DNA of 11,716 nucleotides from Gammaproteobacteria bacterium (GTDB lineage Bacteria > Pseudomonadota > Gammaproteobacteria > DRJJ01). Positions 7,012 through 11,716 of the stretch are shown piece after piece. The translations under genes and the position numbers were made by a program. The number at the start of each line of letters is the position of its first letter. Position 1 is the stretch's first letter. Under the pieces are notes generated by a model. The model did no database searches. It saw nothing but the letters and a program-made list of their open reading frames with translations, and was not told where the DNA came from. The DNA lies in the NCBI GenBank assembly GCA_011052255.1, contig DRJJ01000137.1, positions 1 to 11,716 on the forward strand, in the 5' to 3' direction.

Positions 7012-8526
7012 ATGCCAGAACGTTACATAGAAAAAATTCTGAAGGCCAGGGTGTACGATGTGGCGCGCGAAACGCCACTGGATGAGGCCAAAGGCCTGGG
7101 TGCACGGCTACAAAACCGGGTTTTGCTAAAACGCGAAGACCTGCAGCCGGTATTTTCGTTCAAATTACGTGGTGCCTATAATAAAATGGCACAGCTGAGC
7201 AGCGCAGAATGCAAGCGTGGTGTGATTGCGGCCTCTGCCGGTAATCATGCCCAGGGTGTCGCCTTGTCGGCGGCCAGGCTGAGTATCAATGCACTGATCG
7301 TGATGCCGACCACGACACCGGCGATCAAAGTCAGTTCAGTGCGCAATCTGGGGGCGGACGTGGTATTGCATGGCGATACCTATGATGAAGCCTATCAACA
7401 TGCCTGCGAGTTATCGGAACGCGATAAACGCGTATTTGTTCACCCGTATGATGACCCGGATGTAATCGCAGGTCAGGGCACCATCGGTATGGAGATCGTG
7501 CATCAGTGCAGCGATGATATTCATGCCGTTTTTGTGCCGGTAGGTGGCGGCGGTCTGATCTCGGGTATCGCATCCTACATGAAACATCTGATGCCTGACG
7601 TTCGTATTATCGGGGTTGAACCACAGGATGCACCTTGCATGCACCATGCATTGCAGCAAGGTGAGCGCGTGGTGCTTGAGCAGGTCGGTATATTTGCTGA
7701 CGGGGTGGCGGTACGCCAGGTAGGCAAAGAGCCCTTCCGCATCGCACAACAGGTGGTGGACGAGGTAATACTGGTCAGTACAGACGAAATCTGTGCCGCA
7801 ATCAAGGATATTTTTGATGATAGTCGTTCTATCGTAGAGCCAGCCGGTGCGCTGGCCGTAGCCGGTATGAAGAAATATGTTGAGCGTACCCAGATAAAGG
7901 AAGAACTGTTGATATGCATCAACAGTGGTGCAAACGTAAACTTTGATCGTCTTCGTCATGTAGCTGAACGTGCTGAACTGGGTGAACGACGCGAGGCATT
8001 ACTGGCGGTGACTATTCCTGAACAGCCGGGTAGTTTCCTGAATTTTTGTCGCTTGATCGGCCATCGTAGTGTTACCGAGTTTAATTATCGTTATGCAGAT
8101 AACCGTGAGGCGCATGTTTTCGCTGGTATTGAACTGGGTGGAGGTATTAAGGAAAAAGAACAGCTGATCGAGACCTTACGAGCTAATGATTACCCGGTTA
8201 TTGATCTCACTGACAACGAAATGGCCAAATTGCATATACGCCACATGGTTGGTGGCCACGCAAGCAGTGTCACGCAGGAGATTATTTATCGTTTTGAGTT
8301 TCCTGAACGGCCGGGTGCATTGTTGAGTTTTCTGACACGTATTGGCCACGAATGGAATATCAGCATGTTTCACTACCGTAACCACGGTGCAGCCTATGGC
8401 CGGGTGCTGGTAGGCATGCAGGTTCAGGAACAGGATCGCGCCCGTTTTGTCAGTTTTCTGGATGAACTGGGTTATACCTACTGGGAAGAGGCCGAAAATC
8501 CAGCCTATAGTCTGTTTTTGGGCTGA
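7012..8526 (+). CDS. ilvA: Biosynthetic threonine ammonia-lyase (threonine deaminase)
   Basis: This PLP enzyme deaminates L-threonine to 2-oxobutanoate and ammonia, the first committed step of isoleucine synthesis. At 504 aa it is the long, regulated type. The catalytic domain (about 1-320) shows SFKLRGAYNK with the PLP-binding Lys51, SAGNHAQG (75-82) and the phosphate-binding glycine loop GGGGL (178-182). Two ACT-like regulatory domains follow: LLAVTIPEQPGSF (from about 330) and IYRFEFPERPGALL (from about 425). That arrangement is typical of enzymes inhibited by isoleucine and activated by valine. The short catabolic type (TdcB, ~330 aa) lacks them. The ATG at 7012 follows only a weak purine-rich stretch (GAAAAGAA). 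The gene is divergent from rpiA and ends before a terminator at 8594. No ilv operon neighbours are present and no attenuator-like leader peptide was found. Confidence 0.97.
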   Translation: MPERYIEKILKARVYDVARETPLDEAKGLGARLQNRVLLKREDLQPVFSFKLRGAYNKMAQLSSAECKRGVIAASAGNHAQGVALSAARLSINALIVMPTTTPAIKVSSVRNLGADVVLHGDTYDEAYQHACELSERDKRVFVHPYDDPDVIAGQGTIGMEIVHQCSDDIHAVFVPVGGGGLISGIASYMKHLMPDVRIIGVEPQDAPCMHHALQQGERVVLEQVGIFADGVAVRQVGKEPFRIAQQVVDEVILVSTDEICAAIKDIFDDSRSIVEPAGALAVAGMKKYVERTQIKEELLICINSGANVNFDRLRHVAERAELGERREALLAVTIPEQPGSFLNFCRLIGHRSVTEFNYRYADNREAHVFAGIELGGGIKEKEQLIETLRANDYPVIDLTDNEMAKLHIRHMVGGHASSVTQEIIYRFEFPERPGALLSFLTRIGHEWNISMFHYRNHGAAYGRVLVGMQVQEQDRARFVSFLDELGYTYWEEAENPAYSLFLG

Positions 8527-8591
8527 AGGTACTTCTTAAACCAGGCATTTTGTTAATAGCCTGACGCATCGAATCATGATGTTGTTCCATG

Positions 8592-8617
8592 AAAAAGGCC
8601 CGCTTACGCGGGCCTTT
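8592..8617. terminator. Bidirectional rho-independent terminator between ilvA and the H1-like gene
   Basis: AAAGGCCCGC (8594-8603), loop TTAC, then GCGGGCCTTT (8608-8617) make a perfect 10-bp stem. On the minus strand the stem ends in TTTTT followed by C, a good terminator for the H1-like gene. On the plus strand only TTT follows, weaker but usable for ilvA. Confidence 0.9.
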
Positions 8618-8637
8618 AAGTTGTTGAAGTAAAAAGC

Positions 8638-8964
8638 TTACTTGCGTTTCTTGCGAGCAGTCTTTTTCTTCTTCTTGGCACCAGCCTTCTTCTTTTTGGC
8701 TACTGCTTTCTTCTTTTTCTTCTTGGCACCGGCCTTTTTCTTCTTGGCTACTGCCTTTTTCTTCTTGGCTACTGCCTTTTTCTTCTTTTTAGCACCAGCC
8801 TTTTTCTTTTTGGCTACAGTTTTTTTCTTAGCTGCAGTTTTTTTCTTAGCAGCCGTTTTCTTCTTAGCGCCTACCTTTTTCTTTTTGGCAGTTACTTTAC
8901 GTTTGACTGCAACCTTCTTCTTGGCTGCAGTTTTTTTCTTTGAAGCCTTCTTTTTAATCGCCAT
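8638..8964 (-). CDS. Lysine/alanine-rich histone H1-like (AlgP/Hc1-type) DNA-binding protein
   Basis: The 108-aa product contains 59 Lys, 25 Ala and only 3 Arg, with almost no acidic residues. It is built of irregular units such as KKKTAA, KKKKAGA and KKKKAVA throughout. This composition matches the C-terminal tail of eukaryotic histone H1 and bacterial H1-like proteins (AlgP, Hc1/Hc2), which bind DNA without sequence specificity and compact the nucleoid. There is no globular domain. The start is well supported by AGGAGG five bases before ATG 8964, and a TATACT -10 box lies about 40 bases upstream. Translation signals are strong, suggesting abundant expression. The repeated AAG/AAA-rich DNA would recombine or slip easily, so repeat number may vary between strains. 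The opposite strand also has an open frame, a mirror artefact (polyphenylalanine) that is not a gene. Confidence 0.85.
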   Translation of the reverse strand: MAIKKKASKKKTAAKKKVAVKRKVTAKKKKVGAKKKTAAKKKTAAKKKTVAKKKKAGAKKKKKAVAKKKKAVAKKKKAGAKKKKKKAVAKKKKAGAKKKKKTARKKRK

Positions 8965-8999
8965 GTTTACCTCCTGAAAGGAAAAGTATTATTCGCTCG

Positions 9000-9035
9000 C
9001 GGTTGAGTATATAACACAAGAATTAAATTTCCAGT
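9000..9035 (-). promoter_or_regulatory. Probable sigma-70 promoter of the H1-like gene
   Basis: On the minus strand TATACT (9011-9006) sits 17 bases after CTGGAA, a weak -35. The overlapping TGTTATATA also resembles an extended -10. The predicted start is near 9000, giving a leader of about 35 bases with a strong AGGAGG. Confidence 0.5.
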
Positions 9036-9186
9036 AAAACAGAAAAATAATTTTATTAAAAAATGTTTTTAGTCATGGTCTTGCGTGAAGTATTAACGGC
9101 CACTGTGATCAGAACTGAAATACATTTTTGTTCAATCTGCTTTAAAAAAAATAGTGTCGGAGTGGCAAGCAAGATTATTTTGTACG

Positions 9187-9204
9187 AATCATGCGTGCAT
9201 GATT
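9187..9204. promoter_or_regulatory. Perfect 8-bp-arm palindrome in the AT-rich gap
   Basis: AATCATGC-GT-GCATGATT has perfect 8-bp arms around a 2-base centre, the geometry of a site bound by a dimeric regulator. It lies about 190 bases upstream of the predicted start of the H1-like gene. I do not recognise it as a known operator. Confidence 0.35.
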
Positions 9205-9762
9205 GCGATGAAAGTCTGATGTCGGCCAGGTTTATCGTCATGGTATTTCAGACTTCATATCGTACCGGCAGTATTATTCAGCAATAGTTTTTCCTGATTA
9301 CATAATAAAAAACAATAAGATATAAGTTTTTATAGTTTATCGGAGTACTATGTTTAAGAATAATTGTTGCTGAAAGGTTAACGCCTGGTGTGTTGATGTA
9401 TAGTTGTAGTTAGAACGCTTGCCCAGCATTGCGTTTACTCAGCACTATTTATAGATTTGATTATTCATTATTATCAGTATGCCGTTCAAGACAGAGTTGT
9501 CTGGTGTCTGTATTTATTAAATACAATCACTATGTCATGCGTAATTTTTCTTTGATGAAGACTGCGATGTCGAGTTCATTACAAAAACATCACTGAATAA
9601 CCGCTTTGTTTTTCTCATCATCGTATGCACGACAGGTTTTTGCTCTTTCATGGCATGCGCTACAGCCGTGCATTTTGTTAAGGTCTTAATCGTGAAATTT
9701 AACGTGTTATATGTTGTGAGCCGTATTTTTTCATGCTAGCAGGATTATTGGCTGCATTTTTA

Positions 9763-9779
9763 GATTGCAACTTGCAATC
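9763..9779. promoter_or_regulatory. GATTGCAA-C-TTGCAATC palindrome downstream of fau
   Basis: This is a 17-base perfect palindrome (8-bp arms, 1-base centre) that also contains the direct repeat TTGCAAC TTGCAAT on one strand. As RNA it would fold only weakly (6-bp stem, 5-base loop). On the plus strand a T7 run follows seven bases later; on the minus strand, the direction of fau, no T-run follows. An operator reading is as plausible as a terminator one. Confidence 0.35.
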
Positions 9780-9831
9780 AACAACATTTTTTTGATTAAT
9801 AGAGGTAAGTTTGGCGTAAAACAGGTGTTAC

Positions 9832-10428
9832 TTACTTTTTTATATTCTTTTTGCTGTATAGCGCCTGTTCAGTAACAATCATGTCCATCGGTACATCCCG
9901 GTTGTTGTTATTCTTTATATCTATTTTCTGACACTCGTAAGCTATCGCTATTAGCCTGGGGTGCTTCCAGTGTACGCGGTTGCGGTGAAAGGCAAAGGTG
10001 CTGTCGTAAAAGCCGCCTCCCATACCAATACGATTGAGTTGTTCATCGAAACCGACCAATGGTGTTATCACAATATCCATTTCACGAGCGGTAAGGAGTT
10101 GCGCGCGGTTGGCTTGTGGTTCCAGTATTCCGAAACGATTTTTAAGCATCGGCATGTCTTGCGTGTAGCGCGCAAACAACAATTTAGGTCGTCTGGTAGC
10201 AACCAGCACGGGCAGGTAAATTTCTTTACCCAGTCGGTTGGCATGATCCATAATCATTTGCGGGTCACATTCACCATCAACGGCCAGGTATGCTGCAATA
10301 CGTCTGGCTTTTATAAACGCGGGCAGCTTAATCAGGCGGCTGGTAACACGGGTATGAAACAACTGGCGACATTCGGGGGAAATGGCACGCCGTTTATTGC
10401 GAATTGTCTGTCGGTTGATTTGTTGCAT
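9832..10428 (-). CDS. fau: 5-formyltetrahydrofolate cyclo-ligase
   Basis: This enzyme (5,10-methenyl-THF synthetase, YgfA) uses ATP to convert 5-formyl-THF to 5,10-methenyl-THF, salvaging a stored folate form. From ATG 10428 the product is 198 aa, normal for the family, and begins MQQINRQTIRNKRRA. The hallmark glycine motif, NRIGMGGGFYD (132-142), is present; DGECDP (51-56) and ITPLVGFDEQ (121-130) also fit. The frame runs open to 10581, but those extra 51 codons translate the 6S RNA gene and are rejected. No good Shine-Dalgarno sequence precedes 10428. In E. coli the orthologue (ygfA) is co-transcribed with 6S RNA; the same order and strand here imply the same arrangement. The C-terminal tail is lysine- and asparagine-rich. 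Confidence 0.92.
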   Translation of the reverse strand: MQQINRQTIRNKRRAISPECRQLFHTRVTSRLIKLPAFIKARRIAAYLAVDGECDPQMIMDHANRLGKEIYLPVLVATRRPKLLFARYTQDMPMLKNRFGILEPQANRAQLLTAREMDIVITPLVGFDEQLNRIGMGGGFYDSTFAFHRNRVHWKHPRLIAIAYECQKIDIKNNNNRDVPMDMIVTEQALYSKKNIKK

Positions 10429-10474
10429 AGGGGGTAGACGGAGTACCAGAGCCTGATTAAAGACGGTATTAGGG

Positions 10475-10665
10475 TGGGCAACATCCACAATGCCGTTGCG
10501 ACCATCGACCTTGAACCGAAGGTTCAGGTGGGATTGTCGGCCAGGCATCAGGCTTTCCGCTACCAGGGCGGACATGCACAACAGCTATAGCAAGACAAAC
10601 CCGGGGTAAAATATTAGGCTCAAGAGTATTACCCGGTCACTGACAAACACCGCAGATGGTGCCCA
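10475..10665 (-). ncRNA. ssrS: 6S RNA
   Basis: 6S RNA mimics an open promoter and sequesters sigma-70 RNA polymerase in stationary phase. On the minus strand this ~190-base segment (E. coli 184) follows the E. coli pattern. The 5' strand of the closing stem, TGGGCA-C-CATC (10665-10655), pairs with GATG-T-TGCCCA at the 3' end (10484-10475). Next come CTTGAGCCTAATATTTTACC (E. coli CCTGAGCCGATATTTCATACC), then GTCCGCCCTGGTAGCGGAAAG, then the conserved 3' hairpin CACCTGAACCTTCGGTTCAAGG. It sits between zapA and fau on the same strand, exactly where gammaproteobacteria carry ssrS. The ends are set from the closing stem and may be off by several bases; a longer precursor is likely because the best -10 box is farther upstream. 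Confidence 0.9.
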
Positions 10666-10695
10666 TAGTGCCAAGCTGCTTTTATGCAGTGTGGC

Positions 10696-10735
10696 CTGAA
10701 GAATTATAGCGCATTTTATGAAGTTTGGGAGGTGT
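10696..10735 (-). promoter_or_regulatory. Probable promoter of 6S RNA
   Basis: A perfect TATAAT lies at 10708-10703 on the minus strand, between the zapA stop and 6S RNA. No good -35 is visible. The predicted start, near 10696, is about 30 bases upstream of the mature 6S 5' end, which would imply 5' processing. E. coli 6S RNA is also trimmed from a precursor. Confidence 0.5.
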
Positions 10736-10754
10736 TGATAAAGCCCTGTTCGGA

Positions 10755-11069
10755 CTAGAATTCCAGTTGCTTGCCCCGATTCAGTGCCTGTTCGATTTTG
10801 TCCTGTATCGAACGGATGCGATCACCCATGGAATGATTAAGGGTGTCATTATCTGTTTTGCTCTCTAGGAGGTCGTGGGCCATGTTCAGTGCAGCCATCA
10901 CAGCAATACGATCAGCCCCAACGACATTACCACGATCGCGTATTTCCCGCATTTTACTGTCGAGGTAGCGGGCAGATTTCTGCAGGGCTGCTTCTTCCTC
11001 TTCGGTGCAGGCAATCAGGTATTCCTTGTCCAGAATGGTAATATTGGTAGGGCGGGTATCTTCAGACAT
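10755..11069 (-). CDS. zapA: Cell division protein ZapA
   Basis: ZapA binds FtsZ filaments, cross-links them and promotes Z-ring assembly at mid-cell. The 104-aa product is close to E. coli ZapA (109 aa). A small N-terminal beta/alpha head contains ITILDKEYLIACTEEEEAALQKSARYLDSKM (10-40). A long C-terminal helix suited to a coiled coil follows, with RIAVMAALNMAHDLL as the family signature. The ATG overlaps the TGA of the upstream ZapB-like gene by one base (TGATG on the minus strand), so translation is probably coupled. 6S RNA follows 90 bases downstream on the same strand. Clear orthologue. Confidence 0.96.
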   Translation of the reverse strand: MSEDTRPTNITILDKEYLIACTEEEEAALQKSARYLDSKMREIRDRGNVVGADRIAVMAALNMAHDLLESKTDNDTLNHSMGDRIRSIQDKIEQALNRGKQLEF

Positions 11070-11299
11070 CAGCTTTTTTCCATTGAACGCAAACGGCCAA
11101 TCATGGCTTCTACACGAGTGCGCACCTGTTCATTCTTTTCGAGCAGGCTGGCTTTGTCTGCTGTTGTCCTGGCGTGCTGGACACGCAGGGTCTGATTTTC
11201 ATCCCTGAGCTGGTCACAGATGCTCACCAGTTCATCAACGCGAAATTCCAGCTTTTTGAGCCCTGCTTCAGCAACCTGTGTTTTTGTATCATTGGCCAT
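11069..11299 (-). CDS. Small ZapB-like coiled-coil protein (TIGR02449 type)
   Basis: This 76-aa, highly charged protein is helical almost throughout, with heptad-like spacing of Leu/Val from LKKLEFRVDELVSICDQLRDENQTLR to the end and no Pro or Trp. It resembles the short coiled-coil family (TIGR02449) found directly upstream of zapA in pseudomonads and other gammaproteobacteria. That family is regarded as ZapB-like and thought to bridge ZapA to the chromosome-linked division machinery. The stop overlaps the zapA start by one base. ATG 11299 lacks any Shine-Dalgarno sequence, but a good promoter places the transcript start about two bases upstream, so the mRNA may be nearly leaderless. Role is inferred from neighbour and fold. 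Confidence 0.85.
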   Translation of the reverse strand: MANDTKTQVAEAGLKKLEFRVDELVSICDQLRDENQTLRVQHARTTADKASLLEKNEQVRTRVEAMIGRLRSMEKS

Positions 11300-11300
11300 A

Positions 11301-11336
11301 GGTACATAATATAGAGTGCATTGGCATATGGGTCAA
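11301..11336 (-). promoter_or_regulatory. Sigma-70 promoter of the zapB-like/zapA operon
   Basis: On the minus strand TTGACC (11336-11331), a 17-base spacer and TATATT (11313-11308) form a near-consensus promoter. The predicted start, near 11301, is only about two bases before the ATG at 11299, giving a leaderless or near-leaderless mRNA. This fits the absence of a ribosome-binding sequence. Confidence 0.65.
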
Positions 11337-11402
11337 TGATCAGATGGTGCCCGAATACGGGTAGTTTCCAGTATGTTAGACTGGCTTTGAGGAGTAAACC
11401 AT

Positions 11403-11716
11403 ATGTCCTACAGTGTTTCACACGATTTTTTACAGGAAAAGTTACTGAATTCCGGGGCGACTGCCGGGGCTTCCGAGGCGCACGGTACCCTGTGTGGCAC
11501 GATATCATCGGCTGGGAAAGCACCCTTTCAGGACTGGGTTAGACAGGTTTTGGGCCAGGCCCCGGTTTCAGGTGACGTACTGATGGCCGAAGTTGCCGGA
11601 TTACTGGAAGAGGTTTTTGTAGAGTCGGAAACGGGTATGGCCTCAGACCTGTATGAGTTTGAATTACTGTTACCGAATGATGATCAGCCTTTGACAGACC
11701 GGGTGCGAGCACTGGG
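11403..11716 (+). CDS. ygfB: YgfB/UPF0149 family protein, N-terminal part (runs off window)
   Basis: The frame is open from ATG 11403 to the right edge (104 codons), so the 3' end is missing. GAGGAG (11389-11394) eight bases upstream is a strong ribosome site. The visible part contains SEAHGTLCG (about residues 24-32), which fits the family's S/A-E-x-HG-x-x-CG-type motif, and YEFELLLPNDDQPLTDRVRALG (84-104). The latter parallels FLFQLYLPDGDD...DRADALAGW in E. coli YgfB. The gene is divergent from zapB-like/zapA, as in other gammaproteobacteria, where pepP and ubiquinone-synthesis genes often follow. YgfB has been linked in Pseudomonas to control of ampDh3 and beta-lactam resistance; whether that holds here is unknown. 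Confidence 0.9.
   Translation, partial: MSYSVSHDFLQEKLLNSGATAGASEAHGTLCGTISSAGKAPFQDWVRQVLGQAPVSGDVLMAEVAGLLEEVFVESETGMASDLYEFELLLPNDDQPLTDRVRAL

Larger units (their letters stand above)
9036..9831. other. AT-rich intergenic region with no convincing gene
   Basis: The stretch between the H1-like promoter and the end of fau is far more AT-rich than its neighbours; row 9301-9360, for example, has 12 G/C in 60. Open frames here are short, lack Shine-Dalgarno sequences and have no recognisable motif. It contains perfect short palindromes at 9187-9204, 9510-9524 (GTATTTA-T-TAAATAC) and 9763-9779. No tRNA, transposase remnant or repeat array was seen, and no clear terminator for fau. It could be regulatory DNA, an undetected small RNA, or a decayed insertion. 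Confidence 0.6.

Noticed and set aside
8642..8977. Plus-strand ORF opposite the H1-like gene, rich in Phe and Leu
   Set aside because: It is the mirror of AAG/AAA lysine codons (CTT/TTT). The minus strand has the strong ribosome site, promoter and terminator.
9063..9287. 74-codon plus-strand ORF in the AT-rich gap
   Set aside because: No Shine-Dalgarno sequence, no recognisable motif or membrane pattern, and a length easily reached by chance. The palindrome at 9187-9204 lies inside it.
9350..9373. Seven-codon ORF (MFKNNCC) preceded by GGAG four bases upstream, a possible leader peptide
   Set aside because: No gene follows on this strand and no attenuator hairpin is visible; a chance start near GGAG in AT-rich DNA is the simpler reading.
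10429..10581. N-terminal extension of fau
   Set aside because: These codons translate the 3' half of 6S RNA and its spacer; family members begin near the ATG at 10428.

Overview
The window looks like chromosomal DNA of a gammaproteobacterium. The clearest evidence is the right-hand block: a YgfB/UPF0149 gene divergent from a zapB-like gene, then zapA, a 6S RNA gene and the 5-formyl-THF cyclo-ligase gene, in the order known from gammaproteobacterial genomes. RpiA has the same length (219 aa) and the same catalytic positions as the E. coli enzyme, and YqaA is also close to the E. coli protein. I cannot name the genus. The intergenic repeat families and the lysine-rich H1-like protein would fit an environmental (for example Chromatiales-like) lineage, but that is a guess.

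Layout, left to right. (1) Positions 1-2039 carry two tandem paralogous WD40 beta-propeller genes. The first is cut by the window edge and the second is a predicted lipoprotein. They are followed by a small YqaA-family membrane protein. (2) Positions 2209-6054 encode one very large flavin/iron-sulfur oxidoreductase: DUF3683, a GlcD-like FAD domain, two 4Fe-4S motifs and two CCG domains. (3) rpiA (minus) and ilvA (plus) are divergent. The rpiA leader contains a perfect palindrome that includes its Shine-Dalgarno sequence. (4) A bidirectional terminator separates ilvA from a convergent gene for a protein that is more than half lysine (H1/AlgP-like). (5) About 830 bases, 9000-9831, are AT-rich and hold no convincing gene, but do contain several short perfect palindromes. 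(6) The minus-strand set zapB-like, zapA, 6S RNA and fau follows, with ygfB leaving in the opposite direction and cut by the right edge.

Functional links. The zapB-like and zapA genes overlap by one base (TGATG) and probably act together in Z-ring assembly. 6S RNA and fau probably share a transcript, as in E. coli. rpiA (pentose phosphate pathway), ilvA (isoleucine synthesis) and fau (folate salvage) are housekeeping metabolism. The large flavoprotein probably feeds electrons from a 2-hydroxyacid into the respiratory chain.

Short intergenic repeats, some forming hairpins, occupy the gaps around 508-653, 2047-2130, 6068-6098 and 6134-6187. One of them has produced a misleading reading-frame extension at the start of the second WD40 gene. 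The 6S RNA gene produces a similar false extension in front of fau. I found no defence system, CRISPR array, transposase, integrase or tRNA. Nothing here amounts to a clearly new biological system. The best leads are the rpiA leader palindrome, the palindromes in the AT-rich gap, and the near-leaderless zap promoter.
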